From WHSM01 sp050701635 (GTDB lineage Bacteria > Actinomycetota > Actinomycetes > Mycobacteriales > Micromonosporaceae), in the NCBI GenBank assembly GCA_050701635.1, contig JBOGDF010000129.1, positions 1-13,828 on the forward strand: a stretch of DNA of 13,828 nucleotides, in the 5' to 3' direction. The position numbers and the translations under genes are program-made. This document shows, piece after piece, positions 1-6,433 of the stretch. Numbering within the stretch: position 1 is the first letter of the stretch; the number at the start of each line of letters is the position of its first letter. A model generated the notes under the pieces. The model was not told the DNA's origin. It ran no database searches and saw only the letters and a program-made list of their open reading frames with translations.

Positions 1-96
1 GGCTCGGGTTCCGGTTCCGGCTCGGGTTCCGGCTCGGGTTCCGGCTCGGGTTCCGGCTCGGGTTCCGGCTCGGGTTCCGGCTCTGGCTCGGGCGCC
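1..96. repeat. 12-bp tandem repeat coding for (Glu-Pro)n
   Basis: The unit GGCTCGGGTTCC occurs at 1-12 and then five times in perfect succession at 19-78, with degenerate units to about 96. Read on the minus strand in the peptidase frame it gives alternating Glu and Pro. It is an in-frame minisatellite inside the coding region and may vary in copy number between strains. There are no unique spacers, so it is not a CRISPR array. Confidence 0.9.
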
Positions 97-1415
97 GGTT
101 CGGGCTGGGGCTCGGGCTGCGGAGCCTCGGGCTCGGGTTCCGGGGGAGCCTCGGGTACGGGGGCGGTGACGTGGAGGCGGACCGGGATCGTACGTTCGCC
201 GGTGGGGCCCTGCACCAGCAGCTCGGCGGCGAGGTCCCCGAACTCGCCGGCGAGCGCGGGCGAGGCGGTGACGCGTACCGTCGCGGCGTTCTGTTCCACC
301 CGCAGCCAGGCAGCTTCTGCGGTGACCACCGCGGTGAGCGCGATCGGCGGGCCGGTCAGGGTGAGGGAACCGGTCGCTTCACCGTCCGGGGGCAGCTCGC
401 CGAAGTCCAGCGCGTCCGGCACCACCGCCGGTGCGGCGTGCGCCACCCCGCGCCGGGCCGCCTCCGACACCTTGCGGCTGTCGTCGTCGGACATCCGGCG
501 CAGCGCCTGCCAGGCCGCGTACGCCTGCCCGAGATCCGGCTCCCGGAGCCGTTCGGCCAGGTCGTCGACAACCCCGAACCGTACGGCGGCCAGCGGGCTT
601 TCCATCGCCTCGACCAGCTCCGGCGGTAAGGCGGCGGGGGTGATCCGGCGGATCCGGCTGCGTGCGATCAGCAGCTCGCCCTGCGAGCCGAAGGTCCACA
701 TCTGCGGGTTCTGGTGCGGCGTGGCCCGGCGGACCTTGTCCGAGACGTACCCGACCAGCTCGGTGAGCCCGACCCAGCCGTCGCCGTCGCGATCCGCTTC
801 GCCGGTGGTCAGCCCGTCGACGACGGCGCCGGTGAACACCGACGGGGTCGACGTACCGGTGGTGAGCTGGGAGCCCTCGAAGGCGTACTCCATGGCGCTG
901 GAGGCGGTGACCACCACCCGGCCGCGACCGCCGCCGACGCGTTCCTGCTCGGCGAACGCATCGCGTACGGCGGCCTCGCCGCCGGCGCGTACCACCATGC
1001 CGCGCGGGAAGGCACCGCCGTAGCAGCAGTCCAGGAAAAGCGCGATCCGCTGCGCCCGGCTGTCGGCCATCTGCCGGTTGACGAAGTCGGCGCCGACCGC
1101 GGTCGACGCGAGCCGGATCGGCCGGGTGTCGGCGGCGGCCAGGAACAGCTCACCCGCGGCGTTCTTCAGGCCGTGGCAGGAGAAGTGCAGCAACAGCAGG
1201 TCTTCCGGGTCCCGGTCGGCGAAGAAGTCCTCGATCGCGACCCGGATCTCCTGCGCGGGCTGGTTGTGCAGGGCGGCGACGGCGAACCCGCCCACCGCGG
1301 GATCCCCGAGCGTCTCGGCCAGCGCCTCGGCGTCGCTCAGCGGCGCGGAGAGTCGGCGCAGCTCGGGGTCGGTGTACTCGTCGTTGGCGACGATCAGGGC
1401 GTAGCGTCCGTCCAT
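1..1415 (-). CDS. Caspase-family (C14-like) peptidase with C-terminal Glu-Pro repeat, 3' end beyond window
   Basis: A caspase/metacaspase-type cysteine peptidase. It begins MDGRYALIVANDEY at ATG 1415 and stays open for 471 codons to the left edge. The caspase fold covers about residues 1-245. The dyad is visible as His81 in HFSCHG after a hydrophobic strand, and Cys131 in LFLDCCYGG. Residues 255-320 are charged and helical (HEAT-like). Residues 332-418 look like an Ig/ASPM-type beta domain (DFGELPPDG to RLHVTAP). From about 419 the chain is nearly pure Pro/Glu and exits the window, so a further domain may follow. The start lies 5 nt after the stop of the EACC1-like gene, so the two are probably translationally coupled. 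In this family such peptidases act in the cytoplasm and are implicated in conflict or regulated cell death; substrate and trigger are not visible here. Confidence 0.85.
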   Translation of the reverse strand, partial: MDGRYALIVANDEYTDPELRRLSAPLSDAEALAETLGDPAVGGFAVAALHNQPAQEIRVAIEDFFADRDPEDLLLLHFSCHGLKNAAGELFLAAADTRPIRLASTAVGADFVNRQMADSRAQRIALFLDCCYGGAFPRGMVVRAGGEAAVRDAFAEQERVGGGRGRVVVTASSAMEYAFEGSQLTTGTSTPSVFTGAVVDGLTTGEADRDGDGWVGLTELVGYVSDKVRRATPHQNPQMWTFGSQGELLIARSRIRRITPAALPPELVEAMESPLAAVRFGVVDDLAERLREPDLGQAYAAWQALRRMSDDDSRKVSEAARRGVAHAAPAVVPDALDFGELPPDGEATGSLTLTGPPIALTAVVTAEAAWLRVEQNAATVRVTASPALAGEFGDLAAELLVQGPTGERTIPVRLHVTAPVPEAPPEPEPEAPQPEPQPEPAPEPEPEPEPEPEPEPEPEPEPEPEPEPEPE

Positions 1416-1420
1416 CCTGC

Positions 1421-1798
1421 TCACCCGCCGGCGTGCTGGGCGATCCAGTGGTCGACCAGCCGCTGCTGCGTCTCGGAGTTGGCGCCGCTCAGCTCCAGTA
1501 CGTCGCCGCCGATCTCGATCCGTACCACGGTGTTGCGCCCGGTACGCCGCAGCCAGTCGCGTACCACCGCCACCAGCGCGCCGACCAGCTGGATCGTCGG
1601 CTGTATCGACACCACCAGGGCACCGGCGACCTCGGCGGCGCCGGCCCGGGTGTCGTCGGGCGCGGCGCCGCCGGGCGCCCGCTCCACCGACTGCACCGCG
1701 AGCGCGAGCAGCTCCTCCCGCAGCCGCAGCGACAGCGCTTCGATCCGCCCGTCGTCGGCACCGTCCTCGGTCACCCCGAGCAGCACGGCTGTACCCAT
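1421..1798 (-). CDS. EACC1-like small protein (effector-associated constant component)
   Basis: A 125-residue protein beginning MGTAVLLGVTEDG. It contains APDDTRAGAAEVAG, a hydrophobic segment IQLVGALVAVVRDWLRR, and a strand-rich tail VRIEIGGDVLELSG ending LVDHWIAQH. This layout resembles the effector-associated constant component 1 (EACC1) domain. EACC1 is known from actinobacterial conflict operons, where a small constant protein accompanies a variable effector. The start at 1798 is preferred over the GTG at 1834 because GGAGGGA lies 5 nt upstream. The caspase-type gene follows after 5 nt in the same direction, which fits constant component plus effector. The assignment comes from recalled sequence pattern and context. 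The role (adaptor, sensor or recruitment) is not shown by the sequence. Confidence 0.65.
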   Translation of the reverse strand: MGTAVLLGVTEDGADDGRIEALSLRLREELLALAVQSVERAPGGAAPDDTRAGAAEVAGALVVSIQPTIQLVGALVAVVRDWLRRTGRNTVVRIEIGGDVLELSGANSETQQRLVDHWIAQHAGG

Positions 1799-1811
1799 GC
1801 GCTCCCTCCGC

Positions 1812-1828
1812 CCGTCACTGGCTGACGG
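1812..1828. promoter_or_regulatory. Perfect inverted repeat in the leader of the EACC1-caspase operon
   Basis: CCGTCA-ctggc-TGACGG has perfect 6-bp arms and a 5-nt spacer. It lies just upstream of the GGAGGGA ribosome binding site of the EACC1-like gene. It could be a repressor operator or a small mRNA hairpin that affects ribosome access. No convincing -10/-35 pair was found for this operon. Confidence 0.4.
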
Positions 1829-1944
1829 CACCAATGATCCCGCCAGTAACGGAGCGAATACATCCTGCTATCGGCCACTTGACACTTTCATTTCGCTCAC
1901 CGCCAGTACGTTCTGCTCGTCGACCCGCTGCCGGCGGTCTCTCG

Positions 1945-2736
1945 TCACCAGAGCCAGACGTCGTCCAGCCAGGTCGTCTCACCGCCGGTGAGCGACGTCG
2001 GTGCCGCGAGCGTGAGGCGTACCTGCGTCGCGCCGGCGGGTACGGTCAGCTTTCCGGTCGCCACGTCGGTGCCGGCCTCGTCGAACAGCGTGGTCGCCGG
2101 CTTGACGACGGAGCCGACCGCCGCTCCGGTGGCGTCCAGGAATGTCACCGAGACCGCCGGCGCCTTCCCGGACACGACCGACCCCGCGAAGCTGTACGTC
2201 GCTCCGCCGTCGACCGGGATCGGCGCGCTCGTCACCGACGCCGCCGTGAGCAGCCCGCCGGGTAGGCCGATCGCGTCGGTGCCGTCGCTGGCGTGTGTCC
2301 CCGAGGAGTCGTACCTGGCGCCGCCGGTGCTCCAGCCGTCGGGGTGCGTACGGTCGGCCGACTCCTCGTACGACCCGTTGGTGACCTTGTTGCCGCGGAC
2401 CTTGATCAACCGGGTGATCGCGTTGTCGGCCTCGTTCGACTCCGCGATCGCGTTCGCCGGGTCCACCGTCGCGGTGACGATCCGGTCGCCCTTGACGCCG
2501 CGGGTGTCCCAGTCGACCGACACGCTCGTGGTGGCGCCGGCGGCGATGTCGACCGGTGCGGAGGTCCCGATCACCGTGCCGCCGTCGGTGAACCGTACGA
2601 CCACGTCCTTCGCCAGGATCGCGGAGGTGTTCGCCACCTCGGCGGTCAGCCGCGTGACCTTGCGCTCCGGCTGGGCGGCGGACAGGCCCGCCGCGGTGAG
2701 GTTCGGCTGCGGGTTCGCCGGGGCACACCGACCACC
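1945..2736 (-). pseudogene. 5'-truncated surface protein fragment: CARDB domain plus jelly-roll (CBM4_9-like) domain
   Basis: The C-terminal part of an extracellular protein. In frame from about 2728 it reads CAPANPQPNLTAAGLSAAQPERKVTRLTAEV, the usual opening strand of a CARDB domain (cell-adhesion-related, Ig-like). It continues through the CARDB core (VKGDRIVTATVDPANAIAES) and then NGSYEESADRTHPDGW, typical of galactose-binding/CBM4_9 jelly-roll modules, ending WLDDVWLW. An in-frame TGA at 2739-2737 closes the frame upstream, and there is no signal peptide or catalytic domain. The N-terminal part is therefore gone. A GTG at 2637 could begin a 230-residue product, but it lies inside the CARDB domain, so it is not a natural start. 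The break coincides with the start of the LuxR fragment on the other strand. Confidence 0.7.
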
Positions 2737-3788
2737 TCACCTCGGAGATCGCGTCGCTCAACCAGCACAACTGGGCGACGACGGCGTTCCAGCACGGGGA
2801 GTACGACCTGGCGCTGCGAGTGCTCTCCGAGGGCCGCGTGCTGGCTCACGGCACCCGCTGGTCACGGGAGTTCGAGGGGCTGCGGGTGCTCATCCGGCTA
2901 CGACAGGGGGACCTGGACGCAGCCCACGCGCACTGGCAGGCGGCGTCCGGCGACGCGGCGAGGGACTCGTACACGATGATCGCCTCCGCCGAGGTGCTGC
3001 TGGAGCGTACCGGCAAGCTCACCACCGAGCTGGCCGACGGCGCCGTCGCCCACATCGAGCACGACTACCAGATGCTGTGGATCGCGCGGGCGACGCAGGC
3101 GGCGGTACGCACGGCCCGGCGCGAGCCCAAGCCGATGCGAGATCTCCCCGAAGCCCTCGGTACGGCGGAGCGGATGGGTGTCCGCTTCGGCTGGGAGGAG
3201 CTGCTCCTGGTTTTGGCGCGGTCGCAGCCCGACCTGGCCCGCCAGTGGTACGAGCGGCTCGCACCGCTGTGGCCGACGTACCGGCGGGGGGTCGCGGTGC
3301 ACTCGTACGTGGAGGGCCTGCTCGCCGGGCACAGGGGCTACCAGGTGCTGCGGCGCGCCGCCGGCCAGTTCGACGAGATCGGCGAGCCGGTGACCGCGGC
3401 CCGGGCACTGCACGCCGCCGCGAAGGTGGCGCCCACGATCGCCGAGGGCAACCAGCTGCGCCGGCGCGCCGTCGAGACGCTGCAGCGCTGTGGCGCCGAC
3501 CGGTCGCTGGCGGCGATCATCCGGGAACGGCGGCTGCACCGCGGGCCCGGTAAGGTCGACGTGCCCGACAGCCAGCGGCACGTCGCCGCGGCGGCGCTCA
3601 CCGAGCGGGAACGCCAGGTCGCGCTGCTGGCAGCGGAGGGCTACACCTCCCAGGAGATCGCCGACGTGCTGCACATCGCGATCGGTACGGTGCGCAACCA
3701 CCTGTTCGCCGTACGCCAGAAGCTTGGTGGCGTACCGAAGCGGGGCCTGGTGCGGCTGCTGGGGCGTACCCGCACCGTGACCCGCTGA
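2727..3788 (+). pseudogene. 5'-truncated LuxR/LAL-type transcriptional regulator (TPR-like region plus HTH)
   Basis: The C-terminal ~350 residues of a large ATP-binding LuxR-family (LAL) regulator. The frame is coherent from about 2727 (DHLTSEIASLNQHNWATTAF), through TPR-like helical repeats, to an intact C-terminal LuxR HTH: LTERERQVALLAAEGYTSQEIADVL, then VRNHLFAVRQKLG. The family normally has about 900 residues with an N-terminal Walker A/B NTPase domain; that part is absent. No ATG occurs near the fragment's beginning. The first usable start, GTG 2820, is inside the helical region and has no clear ribosome binding site. It meets the CARDB fragment head to head, so one deletion or join could have removed both 5' ends. 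A residual DNA-binding product is possible but unlikely to be regulated normally. Confidence 0.7.
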
Positions 3789-3822
3789 ATAGCGCAAAGA
3801 CGCGTATAAGGCGCAACGGACC

Positions 3823-3845
3823 GGCCGTGGGTGGCCGCCCACGCC
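3823..3845 (+). terminator. GC-rich hairpin downstream of the LuxR fragment
   Basis: GGCCGTGGG and CCCACGCC pair with one bulge around a short loop, about 35 nt after the LuxR stop codon. There is no T-tract, so factor-independent termination is only a possibility. Confidence 0.3.
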
Positions 3846-4022
3846 TGGCTGGCACGCCGGTTCACGCCCGACTGTCGAGATCCAGACGGGCGCGCCGCGA
3901 GGAGTTCGAACGCGACAGCCGAGCCGTCGCTTCACAACCCGAACTCTCCTCAGCTCGTGGTAGGCCCGGAGATTGTCGTGGAAAGGCAGCGGTGACGTCT
4001 GGCGCCGAGACCATCCGGGCTT

Positions 4023-4071
4023 CGACTGCCAACGAAGCAGTCGTGTCAGATCGAGCGCATACGATTCTGAC
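4023..4071. promoter_or_regulatory. Inverted repeats and possible promoter upstream of the DUF6157 gene
   Basis: CGACTGC (4023-4029) and GCAGTCG (4037-4043) are a perfect 7-bp inverted repeat with a 7-nt spacer. GTCAGA (4045-4050) and TCTGAC (4066-4071) form a second one. TACGAT at 4060-4065 fits a -10 box about 30 nt before the GTG start at 4095. No good -35 box is seen, which would suit an activator-dependent or repressor-bound promoter. Confidence 0.35.
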
Positions 4072-4094
4072 GAAGTCGACGGGAGGGCTGGACG

Positions 4095-4496
4095 GTGAAC
4101 ACCTTCGACACGTTCATCGAGGTCGCTGAAGACTGCCCGGCAGTTCATGCTGAGGTTCCCCCGGCACGGGGTGGCCGAGCGACGAAGGCGGCTATCGAGT
4201 ACGAGCTGATCGCCGGCGAGCCGTACGCGCTGACCGAGGAGGAGGTCGCGTTCCGGACGCGCGTGGCAATGCACGACATCCCCGAGGCGGACTGGCCTGC
4301 CGAGCGGGAGCGCCTTCTGTCGCAGAACAAGCCCCGGCTTCGAGTAAGTGCGCTGGCCAAGCGCTACGGATGGGGAATTCATGTCGACTCGCACGGGCGC
4401 GTGGCGCTGGTGCCGGTCGAGTCGCCGCAGTATGAGCGTCTCGCTGCCGATCCCACGCTAAGCCACGTTCGAGCCTTTCGATCCAAGCGCGCCTGA
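4095..4496 (+). CDS. DUF6157 family protein
   Basis: A 133-residue cytoplasmic protein with the recognisable DUF6157 pattern: FDTFIEVAEDCPAVHAEVPPARGG at the N-terminus, YEL.AGEPYALTEEEVAFRTRV in the middle, then LRVSALAKRYGWGIHVDSHGRVAL and a C-terminal FRSKRA. Length matches the family. No catalytic residues are known for it and the function is unknown. The start is GTG 4095, with GGGAGGG at 4081-4087 as ribosome binding site, 7 nt away. The 3' end overlaps the 3' end of the convergent DUF2867-like gene by 39 nt. It looks intact and expressed from its own promoter. Confidence 0.85.
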   Translation: MNTFDTFIEVAEDCPAVHAEVPPARGGRATKAAIEYELIAGEPYALTEEEVAFRTRVAMHDIPEADWPAERERLLSQNKPRLRVSALAKRYGWGIHVDSHGRVALVPVESPQYERLAADPTLSHVRAFRSKRA

Positions 4497-4946
4497 CCGG
4501 CGGCGCTTCGCCGTGCGGTCGAGCAGGTACCTCGCCACCCCCCGGTGGATCGGCGCGACCACCGCCCAGACCGCGCGGGCGCCGACCCGGTCGAATCGAA
4601 TCAACGTCGCGGCGACCACGCGTCCGGGCGGAGTGGACAGGACGATCCGGGGGGTCAGGATGTGGCCCTCGGTCCCGAGGAGAAGAAGGTCCGGCTCACT
4701 CTGCAGGATCTCCCAGCCCAACACATGATCCGGCGACTTCGGCGACGCGAGGCGCAGCCCGAGCGCCCTGTGGGCGCCGAGGATGAACCCGCGTAACGCC
4801 GGTGGAGCGCCCTCGAGGGCGAGCCGCGCCCACTGCTCCGCGGACTGCGGTACGGAACTCCGCACGGTGAACGCGTCCTCGTAGTCCACCCGGTCCAACA
4901 GGTTGAGCGCCGCGATGTGTGCCGGTACGGGCACTCGCTGGGACAT
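4458..4946 (-). CDS. DUF2867-like protein
   Basis: A 162-residue soluble protein, MSQRVPVPAHIAALNLLDRVDYEDAF, with SAEQWARLALEGAPPALRGFIL, SPDHVLGWEILQSEPDLLLLGTEGHIL and a C-terminal FDRVGARAVWAVVAPIHRGVARYLL. From memory this pattern belongs to proteins annotated DUF2867, which probably adopt an SRPBCC/START-like fold; no enzyme activity is assigned. The start ATG 4946 is well supported by GGGAGG 4 nt upstream. The gene is divergent from a TetR regulator with about 49 nt between starts, so it is the likely target of that repressor. Its last 39 nt overlap the DUF6157 gene on the other strand. The basic tail (RTAKRRRSGALGSKGSNVA) may exist only because of this overlap. Confidence 0.65.
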   Translation of the reverse strand: MSQRVPVPAHIAALNLLDRVDYEDAFTVRSSVPQSAEQWARLALEGAPPALRGFILGAHRALGLRLASPKSPDHVLGWEILQSEPDLLLLGTEGHILTPRIVLSTPPGRVVAATLIRFDRVGARAVWAVVAPIHRGVARYLLDRTAKRRRSGALGSKGSNVA

Positions 4947-4971
4947 GGCGCCTCCCGGAAATAGATTCCTT

Positions 4972-4988
4972 TACGTACCGTATATGAT
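4972..4988 (+). promoter_or_regulatory. Divergent promoter/operator: TACG-tac-CGTA with an overlapping TATGAT -10 box
   Basis: TACG (4972-4975) and CGTA (4979-4982) form an inverted repeat with a 3-nt spacer, and TATGAT at 4983-4988 is a near-consensus -10 box. Transcription would begin about 7 nt later, essentially at the tetR ATG (4996). That gives a leaderless mRNA, consistent with the absence of a ribosome binding site. The position suits an autoregulatory TetR operator that also faces the DUF2867-like gene. Confidence 0.45.
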
Positions 4989-4995
4989 TGCCTTC

Positions 4996-5586
4996 ATGTC
5001 GGCAAGAAGACGGGGCAGGCCACGAGACCCGGCCATCAACGACGCGATCCTGACCGCCACCCGCGAGCTGCTGCTCGACGTCGGCTACGCCGGCCTGTCC
5101 ATGGAGGCGGTCGCGGCCCGCGCGCGAGTCAGCAAGCCGACGCTGTACCTGCGCTACCCCACCAAGGGTGTGCTGGTCTTCGACGCGGTCTTCGGGAAGA
5201 CCAAGACGCTCGCCATGCCCGACACCGGAGATCTCCGCAACGATCTACGCGTGGCGTACGAGTGGGCGGTGGACGAATTCGCCGCACCCGAGGCACGAGC
5301 CGCGCTGCCCGGGATCCTCGCCGAAGTGTCAGCCAGCCCCGAGATGGCGCGGCTTCTCCGCACCCTCGTCGTCGAGCCGGAGTACGCCCGCGTCCACGAC
5401 CTGCTGCAACGCGCGCAACACCGCGGCGAGATCCGCGCCGACGCCGACCTGCCACTCGTCATCGACGCGTTCATCGGCACCGCCCTTGCCCGGGCGACCA
5501 TCCTGGACCACCCCCTCGACCACACCTTCGCTACCCGGCTCGTCGAACTGCTGGTAGCCGGCCTGGAACCACGACCCGGCGCCTGA
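4996..5586 (+). CDS. TetR/AcrR family transcriptional regulator
   Basis: A 196-residue repressor. The N-terminal HTH is clear: RRRGRPRDPAINDAILTATRELLLDVGYAGLSMEAVAARARVSKPTLYLRYPTKGVLVFDAVF. The C-terminal ligand/dimer domain (about residues 80-196) resembles the TetR_C subtype with a long last helix, ATRLVELLVAGLEP. The ATG at 4996 is preferred over in-frame starts at 4903 and 4984. The HTH domain starts right there, and a TATGAT -10 box 7 nt upstream predicts a leaderless transcript. It is divergent from the DUF2867-like gene and shares a short operator-like palindrome with it, so autoregulation plus control of that neighbour is likely. The ligand is unknown. Confidence 0.9.
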   Translation: MSARRRGRPRDPAINDAILTATRELLLDVGYAGLSMEAVAARARVSKPTLYLRYPTKGVLVFDAVFGKTKTLAMPDTGDLRNDLRVAYEWAVDEFAAPEARAALPGILAEVSASPEMARLLRTLVVEPEYARVHDLLQRAQHRGEIRADADLPLVIDAFIGTALARATILDHPLDHTFATRLVELLVAGLEPRPGA

Positions 5587-5663
5587 CCGCCAACCACCGC
5601 TGATTGTGCTGGAGTCCCCCGCGTCGAAAGTGTCGTACCAGCCACCGGCCGCCAAGGGCTCTG

Positions 5664-6253
5664 CTACGCCGTCCTCGGTGGGGCGTGCGCCACCGCCGGC
5701 CTGGTGGGCGTCGGCTTGGTGGGTGTGGGCCGGGTGTGCGTCGGCTTCGCCGGCTTGGAACTCGGCGACGGCGCGGGCGATGTGCTCGGGTCGGGCGGCG
5801 TGGTATCCGGTCCCGGCACCGTGGGAATCCCCGGTCGGGTTCTGGATGGTGTGCCCGACGGCGAAGGCGTTCGATCGGCCAGGAGGCTGGTCGGTGACGG
5901 GCTCGCGCCAGGTCCTTCGCCGTCATGGCCGGCGTGGTCCGTCGTCGAGGTCGCGGGTGACGGATCGACTCCGGTCGGTCCGTCCACGCTCGGCGGGCTC
6001 CAGTCCCCGGCGATCACCACACCCGCAGTGGTCAGCCCGACCAGCCCGGTCGCGACCAGCAACGAGACGACCAGAATGCGTCGCCGGGTGGCGCCAACCG
6101 CGGTGGTGGCGACATCGGAGCCTAGCTCCAGAGGGTCGAGGCCGGTGTCGACGTACTCCCGTACGTCGGCGAATGCCTCGGATGCCCTAGCCGGGCGCCC
6201 AGCGTGGACCCGGACGGTTCGGTCGGTGCCTCGGACCGCTCTCGAGCAGCCAC
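5664..6253 (-). CDS. Single-pass membrane protein with Pro/Ser/Thr-rich exterior, apparent frameshift near N-terminus
   Basis: The coherent frame reads ASEAFADVREYVDTGLDPLELGSDVATTAVG, then a transmembrane helix (RRRILVVSLLVATGLVGLTTAGVVIAG). An external tail of about 120 residues follows, rich in Pro, Ser and Thr and ending KPTHTRPTPTKPTPTRPAVAHAPPRTA. The best start is GTG 6253, with AGGAG (6266-6262) 8 nt upstream, giving MAARERSEAPTEPSGSTLGARL. That frame stops at 6124-6122, while the membrane-protein frame is +1 to it. A one-base change near the GGG at about 6187-6190 would join the two. Without a frameshift the next start in the main frame is ATG 6299, which gives an Arg/Cys-rich, unnatural N-terminus. 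The family was not recognised. It could be a surface sensor or cell-wall-associated protein. Confidence 0.5.
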
Positions 6254-6387
6254 GGTGACATCTCCTGATCCGTGGGTTCAATGCGGTCGGCGTCATTGCC
6301 GTCTTCGGCGGCGCACGCCGGAACCAGCGCGCATGGCAGACACATGCTGCCGCCTTCGTCCTTAAATGCACCTGATGCGAAGGTCAC
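6187..6387 (-). CDS. Possible 66-codon leader ORF upstream of the membrane protein
   Basis: GTG 6387 opens 66 codons. An internal ATG at 6345 gives MCLPCALVPACAAEDGNDADRIEPTDQEMSPWLLE, with three Cys followed by an acidic segment, a more natural composition than most shadow frames. The AGGAG that serves the membrane-protein start at 6253 lies inside it, so the two would be translationally coupled if both are read. An AT-rich promoter-like block sits just upstream at 6397-6420. There is no recognised family and no ribosome binding site at 6387. Confidence 0.25.
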   Translation of the reverse strand: MTFASGAFKDEGGSMCLPCALVPACAAEDGNDADRIEPTDQEMSPWLLESGPRHRPNRPGPRWAPG

Positions 6388-6396
6388 AGTACGGGC

Positions 6397-6420
6397 GATA
6401 TAGTAAAGACAGTTATCTAC
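6397..6420 (-). promoter_or_regulatory. AT-rich promoter-like block before the leader ORF and membrane protein
   Basis: Minus-strand TACTAT (6405-6400) and overlapping TATATC (6402-6397) fit a -10 box 10-15 nt before GTG 6387, in a locally AT-rich stretch that stands out from the GC-rich surroundings. No good -35 box is seen at 17 nt spacing. Confidence 0.3.
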
Positions 6421-6433
6421 TAATGCCAGCCGT

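Larger units (their letters stand above)
3789..4094. other. 306-nt intergenic stretch between the LuxR fragment and the DUF6157 gene
   Basis: It holds the GC-rich hairpin at 3823-3845 and two inverted repeats at 4023-4071 next to the DUF6157 gene. A 100-codon plus-strand frame at 3827-4129 has no ribosome binding site and arginine-rich, shadow-like composition, so it is not called. Nothing else was recognised. Confidence 0.5.

Noticed and set aside
1..96. Array-like repeat resembling CRISPR
   Set aside because: The repeats are 12 bp, directly adjacent, without unique spacers, and in frame with a coding gene.
1879..1884. Plus-strand TTGACA as a -35 box
   Set aside because: There is no acceptable -10 box at 16-19 nt and no plus-strand gene downstream; it lies opposite the leader of a minus-strand operon.
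714..1991. Plus-strand 425-codon open frame over the caspase and EACC1-like genes
   Set aside because: It is opposite two coherent coding genes with catalytic motifs and ribosome binding sites. The frame is low-complexity and has no start signal.
1988..3553. Plus-strand 521-codon open frame
   Set aside because: It crosses the junction between the two gene fragments in a frame matching neither, and turns Arg/Gly/Ala-rich after the junction.
2898..4394. Long minus-strand open frame (498 codons)
   Set aside because: It is antisense to the LuxR fragment and the DUF6157 gene, both with clear family motifs. Its composition is Arg/Leu/Gly-rich with no recognisable domain, a usual shadow in high-GC DNA.
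5704..6258. Plus-strand 184-codon frame opposite the Pro/Ser/Thr-rich membrane protein
   Set aside because: It is Gly/Val-rich antisense of the low-complexity tail, with no ribosome binding site.
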